DNA of 64,000 bases from a candidate division KSB1 bacterium. Its GTDB lineage: Bacteria > Zhuqueibacterota > Zhuqueibacteria > Zhuqueibacterales > Zhuqueibacteraceae. The stretch lies in contig JAPDPX010000001.1 in assembly GCA_034506255.1 (NCBI GenBank), forward strand, positions 623,567 through 687,566. The letters run 5' to 3'. Below, one piece after another: positions 56,061 through 64,000 of this stretch. Below the pieces are notes generated by a model. That model ran no database searches. It was not told the origin of the DNA and worked only from the letters and a program-made list of their open reading frames with translations. Every line of letters starts with the position of its first letter. The first letter of the stretch is position 1. Position numbers and translations under genes: made by a program.

Positions 56061-56288
56061 TCAAACATACACCACAATCCTGCCGGAAAGGTAGCCTTTA
56101 AAGGCCACGTCCCCATTGACATACACCTTGCCATTTCCCGGCTTGTAATCAAAATGCGCCTCGCCCCGGGAGTCGGTATATTCATCGTTGGTGACGCCGC
56201 CGCTGAGAAGCCCATCGAAACCGAGCGCCACCTTCTTGTTCTCCCATGGCTCGCCGGATTGCTCATGAATGACTTTGACGGTAATCAT
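56061..56288 (-). CDS. Small beta-sandwich protein, paralog 1
   Basis: The 75-residue protein MITVKVIHEQSGEPWENKKV then ALGFDGLLSGGVTNDEYTDS, GEAHFDYKPGNGKVYVNGD reads as a carboxypeptidase-regulatory-like beta-sandwich. It is clearly homologous to the 74-residue protein at 57362-57586. ATG 56288 follows AAGGAGC. No signal peptide. The pair flanks a 282-residue membrane protein gene. Confidence 0.7.
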   Translation of the reverse strand: MITVKVIHEQSGEPWENKKVALGFDGLLSGGVTNDEYTDSRGEAHFDYKPGNGKVYVNGDVAFKGYLSGRIVVYV

Positions 56289-56391
56289 ATTCTTGTGCTC
56301 CTTGAGATATTTTTGTTTTGGGTTCCAGTCAAACCGAGTAGTTCTCCGCTTAAATGGCGGAGCAATCGCTCGGTTCATAATTCAATATGCC

Positions 56392-57343
56392 GCTTGTACC
56401 GCTGTCGCATACGATTTTTGCAGTATGATCAACTTCACCGCCTGGTACGTTCGATAGATGGCCCCGCCGTACATGCCGATGGCCGCGGCGGCAATCAAGC
56501 GAACCAGAAATGCAATAAAAGTTCTGTCTTGAGCGCAGCTTCTCGTTGCTTGGTGTCGAACTTCGGGATGATGGTGTTAGCATACTCGATGAAGGCAAAA
56601 CCGTCACGCGGGTTGCGCTGGCTGAAATCTGCAAGCTGGGCAAGGTGGGAAACATCGTAAGCAGTGTAATGTGGCACGGCCGCGTTCAGCAGTTTCACGC
56701 CGGTAATGGAGGTGACCACGTCGTTTTTGCAGATGGCCATGCCGCTCTCGAGGGCTTCCATACGCAACGGCTCGCCGACCTGTGCCACTAACTCGGCAAA
56801 GGCCTGCAGCAGCTTCGTTTGCGATGCCAGATCATTTGCATTGGCCTGTGCAAGGGCATTTTGCAGCTTGTCTGAAATACCCACAACAACTGTCTCCCAA
56901 CCGCCCTCGTACCACCTGCCATCATACCATCCCCGTTCTTGATAGCGGCGCTGTGAATCCCAGGCGAAGCGGGTTTCCGGCAGGAGCTGGCGCAAGCTGT
57001 CCATGGCGGCTTGGTAGGCAATAGCGAGCGTGTCAGCTTGTGGAGGTTGTGCCGCTGGTGGTACCGGAGTTGCAGGCGGAGTCTCCGGTGCTGGAGGGGT
57101 GACCTGCGCGACTTCCACCCGCGGCGCCAGGCGTTGCATAATTTCATCTGCAGTGACTGCAGTTGGTGGCGGATAAAGCGGCTTTGTAACACTGGACTTG
57201 GTCGAAGGAGTCATGCCCCATAGATAGACGAGCAGGCCGCCGAGCAGCGCCAGCCCGCTGATGCCTACCAGCAGATGCCAGAAAAAGCGCGAGGTTTTGA
57301 AGTAGAACTTTTCTTCAACTTGCTCGAGAATTTGTTGCTTCAC
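56392..57343 (-). CDS. Membrane protein, C-terminal end in a shifted frame
   Basis: The main frame (57343 to 56495, 282 residues) has a transmembrane helix (FWHLLVGISGLALLGGLLVY), a proline-rich linker and a soluble part with WYDGRWYEGGWETVVVGISD. It ends abruptly in LLLHFWFA. In the -1 frame from about 56530 the text continues RTFIAFLVRLIAAAAIGMYG, GAIYRTYQAVKLIILQ to a stop at 56392, giving a plausible second transmembrane helix. I therefore annotate the gene to 56392 with a likely one-base indel. It lies between the two beta-sandwich paralogs. Confidence 0.6.
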
Positions 57344-57361
57344 GGCTTCCTCCCTCAGGGT

Positions 57362-57586
57362 TTAGATGTACACCACAACTCTTCCGGAAATTCTGCCGCG
57401 ATATTTGGTTGAGCCGTCGACGTAAACTTCACCAGTGCCCGGCTCCGCGTCGAAGTGCGCCTCGCCGTCACTATCGGTAAATTCGGATTCCGTGACGCCG
57501 CGCGTGAAGCCGTCGAATCCAATCGCAACACGCGAGCCTTTGGCGGGCTTGCCGCTATCTCGCCATACGACTTTGACTGTGACCAT
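57362..57586 (-). CDS. Small beta-sandwich protein, paralog 2
   Basis: The 74-residue protein MVTVKVVWRDSGKPAKGSRV with AIGFDGFTRGVTESEFTDSD, GEAHFDAEPGTGEVYVDGS mirrors its neighbour at 56061. ATG 57586 is two bases after the YidD stop, with GGGAGG inside the end of yidD, so the pair is coupled. Function unknown; acidic, no signal peptide. Confidence 0.7.
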   Translation of the reverse strand: MVTVKVVWRDSGKPAKGSRVAIGFDGFTRGVTESEFTDSDGEAHFDAEPGTGEVYVDGSTKYRGRISGRVVVYI

Positions 57587-57588
57587 GT

Positions 57589-57921
57589 TTATCCTCCCAC
57601 GATCTCTTTTAGTGAAAAATGAGATTGAAGAAATTGATATTCTGAAAGGATATGCTCAGAAACCATCACTTTCGGAATCTTCGCGCCATTGGCGCACACT
57701 AAAAACCACACGTCCGAGTCTGCGTCCCATTCGAACCCGTAACCTGGGCGACAATGCCGGGCGCGCGCAAGAAAAGCCGTGATTGCAGCAAAACTGCCGC
57801 GCTCGCGCGCGATGCGTTCGACATGATGCGAGCACGACTCGCGAAATAAACAGCGGCGGCGTTTACCCTCCGGAACGAAATTTCGATAAAGCTGAATCCA
57901 GAGAATAATGACAGATCGCAT
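57589..57921 (-). CDS. YidD-like (membrane protein insertion efficiency factor) protein
   Basis: The 110-residue protein has the YidD outline: an N-terminal helix MRSVIILWIQLYRNFVPEGK, then RRRCLFRESCSHHVERIARE and ARARHCRPGY. YidD normally has the cysteine pattern C..P.CS.YA; here it is CLFRESCSHH, close. The C-terminal tail is longer than usual and not YidD-like. ATG 57921 follows GAGGATAAGC. yidD normally lies beside rnpA and yidC; here it is in an unrelated operon, so it is a diverged copy. Confidence 0.7.
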   Translation of the reverse strand: MRSVIILWIQLYRNFVPEGKRRRCLFRESCSHHVERIARERGSFAAITAFLARARHCRPGYGFEWDADSDVWFLVCANGAKIPKVMVSEHILSEYQFLQSHFSLKEIVGG

Positions 57922-57946
57922 GCTTATCCTCTTCAACATGTGGAAA

Positions 57947-58228
57947 TCAGGATTCACGACAAAATACCGCAACATAAACTTGCACGGTCTGCGTCGACTC
58001 TGGTATGCCGGGAATTGGATCCGTGGCCCCGAAACCGAGACAACCGGATTTACCTGGAATGCCTGGTTTTGCCGGTGTCGTGACATCGGTCACCAATGTT
58101 TCCAAACCTTGATATTTCCAGCCTTCTGTGGCATTTTGATTGATGAGCTCCGCGAGTTGCTCGGCGGCTTTACGCGCGCCCTCATCAATCATGACATCCG
58201 CGCGAAAGGGGATGACTTTGTATTGCAT
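57947..58228 (-). CDS. DUF4177-like protein, second copy
   Basis: The 93-residue protein MQYKVIPFRADVMIDEGARK with AAEQLAELINQNATEGWKYQ is a longer version of the DUF4177-like gene at 45742. A glycine/proline insert (PAKPGIPGKSGCLGFGATDP) splits the C-terminal part before VQVYVAVFCRES. ATG 58228 follows AAGGAGC. First intact gene of the operon that continues left through yidD. Confidence 0.65.
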   Translation of the reverse strand: MQYKVIPFRADVMIDEGARKAAEQLAELINQNATEGWKYQGLETLVTDVTTPAKPGIPGKSGCLGFGATDPIPGIPESTQTVQVYVAVFCRES

Positions 58229-58315
58229 GTGATGCTCCTTCAGTTGAGTAATGTGATCTGTCATCGCGATGAAGTTGTGCGGTTTCAAATCAACGGTAAT
58301 GCTCAAAAAATGGAT

Positions 58316-58560
58316 TTATTTTGCAGCCATCCGAGAAGCTACTTCGGGCACGGAAGCCAAATCCCAAAGGCTGATGAGATTGTGGTCGCCCACGGTGGCG
58401 AGATATCGTCCAGAATTTTCCACAGCCACTTTTCGTATGGCAAAGCCTTTCTTCAAGTGTAGCGATTTTTACACCTTCGCTAGAATCCCAGATTTCAATG
58501 AGATTATCCGCCTTGAGTACGAAGAAGAGATTCGCTGATGCTGCTTTATTCCCGAGCCGT
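58316..58560 (-). pseudogene. WD40-repeat protein remnant
   Basis: Two C-terminal WD40 blades survive: DNLIEIWDSSEGVKIATLEE, then in another frame AIRKVAVENSGRYLATVGDH, NLISLWDLASVPEVASRMAA and a stop. The frames do not join, and the rest of the gene is missing, so it is a truncated, frameshifted remnant. Confidence 0.6.
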
Positions 58561-58722
58561 CCCCCCAAATCCCAGCTTGGGCGGTGGCAATCCCTTGCAT
58601 CACCACCTCATCGTTTCCCCATGATGTAGTGATGCAACTTAATCAAACGCGGCCAACAATCGCCATCCTGACAACGTTTTCACAAGCTTGTTTGACTGAC
58701 GAAGCGAAGTCGCATCGGAAGT

Positions 58723-58968
58723 TCACTGCTGTGCGCCTGCACGGGTGTTTTTTTCAATGATAGTCAGCCGTTTAATGAGATGTCCGGCAGCGACCAGCAG
58801 CAAACCCATGGGAATGGCGAGGAGGCCGCCCACAAATAAAAACGCCAAATTCAAAACATCTGAAAGCCCAAGCATCAGCATCACGACTCTCGAAACGCTC
58901 AGAAGTCACCCCACCGTCATGATCCAGCGATCGGTCGAATGAGCATCAGTTAGGCGGGAGGCCGTCAT
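58723..58968 (-). pseudogene. Small two-helix membrane protein with a nonsense codon
   Basis: The frame from ATG 58968 to the stop at 58723 (82 codons) aligns with the intact gene at 41697 without gaps, apart from a TGA at 58906-58908. Intact parts are VVMLMLGLSDVLNLAFLFVG, GLLAIPMGLLLVAAGHLIKR and LTIIEKNTRAGAQQ. Internal ATG codons could allow restart of a shorter protein. Confidence 0.7.
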
Positions 58969-59095
58969 GATTTGGGATTCTTTCACAGAATTGCGGTATG
59001 CCATAATTCTGATTACGGCATGTGAGCAATCTCCGCATTGATGGAGGAAATCAAAGTCAAAAAAATTTCAGCCCAGGTGAGTTGCTTCCCGCAAA

Positions 59096-59111
59096 GACAA
59101 AACATATGCCA
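59096..59111 (-). promoter_or_regulatory. Candidate sigma-54 (-24/-12) promoter facing the island
   Basis: On the minus strand TGGCATATGTTTTGTC: TGGCA at -24 and TTG at -12 with exact spacing; the final C of TTGC is T. It lies about 125 bases before ATG 58968 and directly downstream of the sigma-54 activator gene. Confidence 0.5.
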
Positions 59112-59204
59112 CCAAGGCGCAAAAAAAATTTTAGAATGAAACATGCAAATTAAAGAGTTACAGTTTCCTGGCCAGAAAGAAGGGAAGGGGAAAAGCAACA
59201 AAGT

Positions 59205-59289
59205 GTTGCGTTCAGGCAACGCTTGGTCGGGTGGAAGGCGAGAAAGCATATTGATTTCAATGGACTTTGGCTTGTTGCAGGCATGCAAC
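59205..59289. promoter_or_regulatory. Two identical dyads, candidate activator sites
   Basis: GTTGC-N6-GCAAC occurs at 59205-59220 and again at 59274-59289, 69 bases apart. They lie about 95-180 bases upstream of the -24/-12-like site, the usual distance for enhancer sites of NtrC-type activators. The gap 58969-59353 has no supported gene. Confidence 0.55.
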
Positions 59290-59353
59290 GGAGAGAAGAC
59301 CAGGCATGTGGATTCGCCTCCACGCGCGCTCTTGCGAAGCGGAACAATGAACC

Positions 59354-60712
59354 TCAGGAAGCGAGAATGCGATAGATCGTGGCGCGATTGACGCCGGCTT
59401 CCTCAGCAGCGCGAGTGTAGTTGCCGTCGTGGCGGCTGAGCTTCTCGTGGAAATAATCCCGCTGGAATTGTTCGACCAACTTCTCTTTCGCCTGCTCGTA
59501 CGGCAGATCGAAAAGCGGCAGGAAGAATTCCGGAGAGGCATTTGGGTGCGGTGGGAGGGAGAGACGCGAACGGTCAATTTTGCCCTCTTTGCTGAACAAA
59601 ACGAGATTCTCGATCGCGCTGGTCAGCTCGCGCACGTTGCCGGGCCATTCGTATTGCAGCCAGGCCTGCATCACGTCGGCAGGGATCTCAGGAGGCAAAC
59701 GATGCAACATCAGACTGTAATATTCGAGATAATATTTGATTAACGGTGGAATATCGTCACGGCGCTGGCGCAACGGCGGCACGTGAATGTTTACGCGGTT
59801 GATGCGATAAAACAAATCCTGCCGAAAGCGCCCGACTTTCGTCTCTTCCTCAAGATTGTGATTGGTGGCGGCAATCAAGCGCACGTCAGCGTATTGTTCA
59901 TGCGTTTTGCCGATGCGGTTGAATTTGCCGTATTCCACTGCGCGCAAAATTTTGGGTTGGGATTCCAGCGGCAAATCGCCGATTTCATCGAGAAACAATG
60001 TACTCAGATGGGCGGCTTCGAATTTGCCGCGCTGCTGGCGGTCGGCGCTGGTAAAAGAGCCGCGCTCGTGGCCAAAGAATTCGCTTTCAAACAACGGCGC
60101 AGCGAGATTACTGCAATTGACCACGAACAGCGGCCGCTCCGCACGCAGGCTGCGGCGGTGAATCTCGCGCGCCACCAGTTCTTTGCCGGTGCCCGATTCG
60201 CCGGTGATCAGTACCGGGCAATCACTCGGTGCCACGGCGTCGATATCTTCGATGAGCTTGCGCATTGCCGGACTCTCGGCAATGAATTTGGCATATTGGC
60301 GCTGCAATTCATCGCGATAGGCGCGGCGCCATGCGAGATTCTGAATGTGCTGCTTGAGATGCGCGCGCAGTTCTTTGAGGTTGGGCGCCTTGCTGCAATA
60401 ATCGAGGGCGCCGAGCCGGCCGGCCTGATGCGCCGTCTCGACGGAGGCATGCTCGGTGACGATAATGATGGCGGCGTCCGGATCCAATTGTTTGAGCCGG
60501 CGCAAGGTTTCAATGCCGTCAATGCCGCGGCCCAGCTTCAAATCAACCAGAATGAGATCTGCGGCGACCTCTTGAAATTTGCGCAAGCCTTCTTCGCCGG
60601 TTGCCGCGGTCACCACATTAAATTCTTCTCCGGTCAGCAGGATGAAATCCTGGGCAAATTGTGGTTGATCGTCGATGATCAGAAGGGTGTGTTTTTCGGA
60701 ATTCGAATTCAT
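59354..60712 (-). CDS. NtrC-type sigma-54 activator (REC-AAA-Fis)
   Basis: The 452-residue protein has a receiver domain (TLLIIDDQPQFAQDF, phosphoacceptor Asp in DLILVDLKLG), a sigma-54 AAA+ domain (Walker A ITGESGTGKELVAREIH, Walker B LFLDEIGDLP, arginine-finger region FRQDLFYRINRVNIHVPPLR) and a Fis-type helix-turn-helix end (GNYTRAAEEAGVNRATIYRI). The sigma-54 contact loop GAFTGA reads GSFTSA in FFGHERGSFTSAD; the essential Phe and Thr remain. No histidine kinase is adjacent. It points left into the island, with dyad sites and a -24/-12-like promoter just after it. Confidence 0.92.
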   Translation of the reverse strand: MNSNSEKHTLLIIDDQPQFAQDFILLTGEEFNVVTAATGEEGLRKFQEVAADLILVDLKLGRGIDGIETLRRLKQLDPDAAIIIVTEHASVETAHQAGRLGALDYCSKAPNLKELRAHLKQHIQNLAWRRAYRDELQRQYAKFIAESPAMRKLIEDIDAVAPSDCPVLITGESGTGKELVAREIHRRSLRAERPLFVVNCSNLAAPLFESEFFGHERGSFTSADRQQRGKFEAAHLSTLFLDEIGDLPLESQPKILRAVEYGKFNRIGKTHEQYADVRLIAATNHNLEEETKVGRFRQDLFYRINRVNIHVPPLRQRRDDIPPLIKYYLEYYSLMLHRLPPEIPADVMQAWLQYEWPGNVRELTSAIENLVLFSKEGKIDRSRLSLPPHPNASPEFFLPLFDLPYEQAKEKLVEQFQRDYFHEKLSRHDGNYTRAAEEAGVNRATIYRILAS

Positions 60713-60852
60713 GTGAACCCCGGTTCTGGAAGTGAGGTTTGATTAACACGGTAACCAAAATGAAAACCGTACAAGTTTACTCCGAACAAGACTCGCCTGA
60801 ATGACATTTCGAGATAGCCTCGAACAAATCAAAAAAGCCGCGCGCTAGATTT

Positions 60853-63216
60853 TTACCCCCTTTGTCGCGCCTGCAGAATGGCGCGCACAAAGAAAACTTT
60901 GCTGGGATGATGCTGCGGCAGATGATCATAGATGGTCGCGCGATCAAGCGCGTCTGTTTTGCTGAGAAAGTTTGCGATTTCGTCGACTTCCTGCGGTAAG
61001 ATGATGGCATCCAGATCCTCGATTTTTCCGTCTAGCGCCAATTCTTTGGCATGTCCCCAAATGGTGCTTTCTTCCAATGCGCGCGCCTGCGCCACGTCTT
61101 TGATCGACAAGCCTTGACGCAGAAGTTGCAGCGTCTGCAAAAGAGTTCCACCTTAATTTTCTTGGGTGTTGTTGCGTCGCGCCGTTCTTGCATTACCGCT
61201 GGCAATGCAGCCTGGCGCTGTCCGCGCAAGACTTCCCAGTCTTTGGGCGTGACTTGCAGCACGGGATATTCGCCGTCGCTGCGTGCGAGGTAACTCGCAG
61301 GATCAAACGCTGAATGTCTTTTTCAATTTGCTTTAACGGCAGGTCACGCAGCAGTGCAAAGGTCGATAACCCGGCAAAATTGCGGCTGCGTTCAGTGTTT
61401 GAGCCTTTGAGTACTTCTGCCACTGCTTTTGCGCCGAAGCGTTCTTGCATGCGCACGACGCAACTCAAAATTTTCTGCGCGAGCAGCGTTGCCTCGGCTG
61501 ACGTCTGCCAGACGATTCCGCAATTGTCACAATTTTCGCAGCGCGTTGCCGCATGGCTTTCACCGAAAGAATCGAGGATGAAATGCCGCCGGCAGCTTGC
61601 CAGCTCGCAATAACGCTGCATGTGGCGCAGCTTGGCCGTGGCTTCGATGCGGCGCTGAATGAGAATGTTTTTGTCAAAGCGCAACGGCCGTTTGGCATCG
61701 CTCAATAGAATGCCGCGGTGTTTGAAGGGCCCGGCGATCTGCAAGAAATTTTGCGCGGCCAAGGCTTCCAAACCTTGCATAAGCCGGCTCCGTGAGAGGT
61801 GCAATAAGCGCACCGGCTCGCGCAAATCAAGACGATGCCATGTGGCAGGTGCATCGCCTGCCAATTCTTGTAAAAAATTCAACGGCATTGTTGCGGTTTG
61901 CGCCTCTGGCTTCTCTGGGTGTTGCGTAGTTTTGCAAGTTGTCAATCTGAAATAAAACGTATCCGGAGGAGGCGTGATCAAGGTCAAACAGTGAATCTCT
62001 GTGAGAAACTGCAAGGCGGCATTGACCAGGGAGGCGGTGGTGTTCTCGCCGAGCATGCGGGCAATTTCGTCGCTGCGCCACTGAATGATATGGCCAACGT
62101 CAACCTCCGCGTTACGCAAGACGTCGTAGACCTCATGCACGATCTCAGGTTCGGGGTTGTCATTGTCGATAAAAAATTCCTGCAAGAACAAATCCTGGGG
62201 CGAATAAAAGATAATGCAATCAGCCGGTTCGTCGTCGCGTCCCGCGCGCCCGCCCTCTCGATGGCAGGCCTCAAGTGTGCCCGGCATGTCGGTATGCAAC
62301 ACAAAGCGCACGTTGGATTTGTCGATGCCCATGCCGAAGGCATTGGTGGCAACGATACAGCGGATTTTTTCGTTCACGAACAACTCTTTGCGCGAATTTG
62401 CGCGCCGGCAAATCCATACCCGCGTGATAACCGGCAGCCTTGATTTTTTCTTTGGTCAATGCGGCAACCAAATTGTCGACACTCTTGCGCGTGCCGGCGC
62501 AGACCATGCCCAGGCCTTCGTGGCGGCGGAGATAATCGCAAATAGGGCTAATCTTATCCGCCGAGTGTTTGACGGCAAAACGTAAATTCGGCCGGTCAAA
62601 GCCGGCGATGAATGTTTTGGGATTGTCCAGCTTGAGTTGTTTGAGAATATCGTCGTGCACGCGTTGCGTGGCCGTGGCGGTCAACGCCATGATGCGTTGT
62701 GCATTGAGCGTATCCACGGCGCGCCGCAATTGCAAATAGGAAGGCCGAAAATCGAGCCCCCCATTGCGAGATGCAATGCGCTTCGTCAATCGCAAACAGC
62801 GAAATGTTCATGCCGTGCAACTGTTCGATGAAATAACCGGATTGGAAACGCTCGGGCGTGACATAAAGTAGTTTGATGCGGCCCGCATGCGCTTCGTGCA
62901 GGCGCTCACGGTTCTCCCCCGGCGTTAAAGTGGAATTGATAAAGCCCGCGGGATAACTCTTGGCGTGTAATTGATCGACCTGATCTTTCATCAAAGCAAG
63001 CAGCGGCGCGACCACCAGCGTCAGCCCGTCAAAAAGTAACGCCGGCAGTTGATAGCAAAGCGATTTGCCGCCGCCGGTTGGCATGATGGCCAGCACATGT
63101 TCTCCGGCCAGAACCGCAGCAAGAATTTCGCCTTGCCCCGGGCGAAAGCGCCGGTGCTTGCAAGCGGTGTGCAACAAGTCTTCTGCCTGCCCCAAAACAT
63201 GATCAATGTGATTCAT
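60853..63216 (-). pseudogene. RecQ-family DNA helicase broken by four frameshifts
   Basis: From ATG 63216, MNHIDHVLGQAEDLL leads into MPTGGGKSLCYQLPAL (Walker A), FAIDEAHCISQWG (DEAH box), then TATATQRVHDDIL, GMGIDKSNVRFVLHTDMP, EGGRAGRDDEPADCIIFY, a zinc-binding CELASCRR...CENCDNC and a helix-turn-helix tail (LRQGLSIKDVAQARALEEST). Reading frame changes are needed at about 62757-62762 (run of six C; five would restore WGLDFRPSY), 62385-62400, 61300-61312 and 61138-61148. Total length fits a RecQ of about 780 residues. Either a dead gene or sequence error. Confidence 0.85.
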
Positions 63217-63495
63217 GGCGTGAGCCCCAAATTGCGCGCGAACTTTTATATGATGCCAAAAGTACGCCTGAATTGCAAGTCGAATTTGCCGGAGGGAGGG
63301 CATGCCCGGCCGGTGCGAGGTTAATTCCTTGCACAATCGCCAAATTCTGTTAGCTTGCCCATGACAGGCCTGTGAGTTCGCAAAACGGCGTTGCAGCCCG
63401 CCGCGAAATTTGTCGCGGAGCAAGGCAGCGCCGTGCAGGTTTTTCCGTGTTTGTTCACCCACAGGTTTGAAAATGCAGAAAGGAGGCTGGGCGCT
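63217..63495. other. Divergent intergenic region, RecQ / HflK
   Basis: No gene is supported. AGGAGG at 63481-63486 is the ribosome site of the HflK gene. No clear promoter pair was found by eye. Confidence 0.4.
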
Positions 63496-64000
63496 ATGGC
63501 GCGTATGGTAAACATGAGCGGCAGAGTCGTCGAACTGCCGCGCTTTGAAGGCCGATGGCTGCGTTTGATTGCGATCGGCGCGGTTGTCGTCTGGTTTTTA
63601 CTCTCGTCATTCTACACCGTCGATGCGGATGAAGTCGGCGTGATCCAGCGCTTCGGCAAGTATGTTGAGACGATGCAGCCCGGGCTGCACATGAAGATCC
63701 CGTTTGGGATTGAAACGGTGAAAAGGGTGAAAGTGCAGCGGGTGCTCAAGGAGGAATTCGGTTATCGCACGCAGGCGCCGGGCGTGCGCTCGACTTATGC
63801 AGAGGGCGACTACAGCGCCGAGTCCCTGATGCTCACCGGCGATTTGAGCTGTGCGCTGGTGGAGTGGATCGTGCAGTATCGCATCAAGGATCCCAGGGCC
63901 TATCTCTTTCATGTGCGCGACATCACCGGCACCATCCGTGATTTGACGGAGTCGGCGATGCGGCAGGTGGTGGGTGATCACAGCGTCGATGAAGTCATTA
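63496..64000 (+). CDS. hflK: HflK, FtsH protease modulator, 5' part (runs off the window)
   Basis: At least 168 codons from ATG 63496 (in-frame ATGs follow at 63505 and 63514). One transmembrane helix (LRLIAIGAVVVWFLLSSFY) is followed by the SPFH/band-7 start TVDADEVGVIQRFGKYVETM, QPGLHMKIPFGIETVKRVKV and ALVEWIVQYRIKDPRAYLFH, which matches HflK well. HflK with HflC surrounds FtsH in the membrane and limits its activity; hflC would be expected next. Ribosome site AGGAGG. Confidence 0.93.
   Translation, partial: MARMVNMSGRVVELPRFEGRWLRLIAIGAVVVWFLLSSFYTVDADEVGVIQRFGKYVETMQPGLHMKIPFGIETVKRVKVQRVLKEEFGYRTQAPGVRSTYAEGDYSAESLMLTGDLSCALVEWIVQYRIKDPRAYLFHVRDITGTIRDLTESAMRQVVGDHSVDEVI

Noticed and set aside
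59091..59111. A second -24/-12 pair reading GCAA with TGCCA at a wider distance
   Set aside because: The spacing is several bases too long; the better-spaced TGGCA/TTG pair in the same place is kept instead.
59143..59391. 82-codon forward frame downstream of the activator gene
   Set aside because: No similarity, no ribosome site, and it overlaps the end of the activator gene and the dyad sites.
1..64000. tRNA, rRNA or CRISPR arrays
   Set aside because: No T-loop-like GGTTCRA blocks in a cloverleaf setting, no rRNA-like conserved stretches and no regularly spaced short repeats were seen by eye.

Overview
The window looks like chromosomal DNA of an uncultured Gram-negative bacterium of the Fibrobacterota-Chlorobiota-Bacteroidota (FCB) side of the tree. 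The best guess is a candidate-phylum KSB1 / Calditrichota-like lineage. Supporting signs read from the sequence are C-terminal type IX secretion (T9SS) tails of the QNYPNPFNPET type on two intact giant proteins and one remnant, two GWxTD-domain proteins, an outer-membrane barrel fused to a TolB-like propeller and a peptidase domain, HU-family proteins, and an HflK start. No rRNA, tRNA, CRISPR array or prophage was recognised. The lineage call is inference; no search was run.

Layout. 1-0.9 kb: 5' part of a leftward secreted IPT/TIG protein. 1.4-9.8 kb: a rightward operon-like run behind a good sigma-70 promoter: two adjacent DmpA-type peptidases (the second without its nucleophile), an exported M42 aminopeptidase, a class-III aminotransferase, an aldehyde dehydrogenase, an orphan CoA-transferase alpha subunit and a SRPBCC protein. 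9.8-17.3 kb: PAP2 membrane protein, S9 peptidase, kynureninase and M19 dipeptidase. Together these form a peptide and amino-acid scavenging region. 17.3-23.7 kb: a leftward GWxTD lipoprotein and peptidase-propeller-barrel pair, then an HU operon whose second gene is an HU-transmembrane-LysM fusion. 24-29.4 kb: acyl-CoA ligase, EF-G paralog, HIT protein and site-2 protease. 29.7-32.8 kb: ECF sigma factor and zinc-finger anti-sigma split by an intergenic repeat, plus an RmlC-like protein. 33-40.2 kb: TPR-GWxTD protein, a lipoprotein/TPR/membrane trio and a G8-domain (CEMIP-like) T9SS protein.

41-60.7 kb is an accessory island in which practically every gene points left. It holds many small membrane and zinc-ribbon proteins, YbjN, TerB, DUF4177 (twice), DUF4234, YidD, paired tiny beta-sandwich proteins, a FlgO/CsgG-like lipoprotein-type protein, a 1977-residue lipase/beta-helix T9SS protein, one IS4-type element and two relics of an IS256-type transposase. 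At its upstream edge sits an NtrC-type sigma-54 activator, followed by two identical dyads and a -24/-12-like promoter facing the island. A second -24/-12-like site precedes the 46-48 kb operon. This regulator-driven island is the best candidate for an undescribed system.

60.8-63.2 kb is a RecQ helicase broken by four frameshifts. The window ends in a rightward hflK. Frameshifts and nonsense codons are confined to about 42-63 kb; I saw none in the first 42 kb. That means either gene decay in the island or lower sequence quality there.
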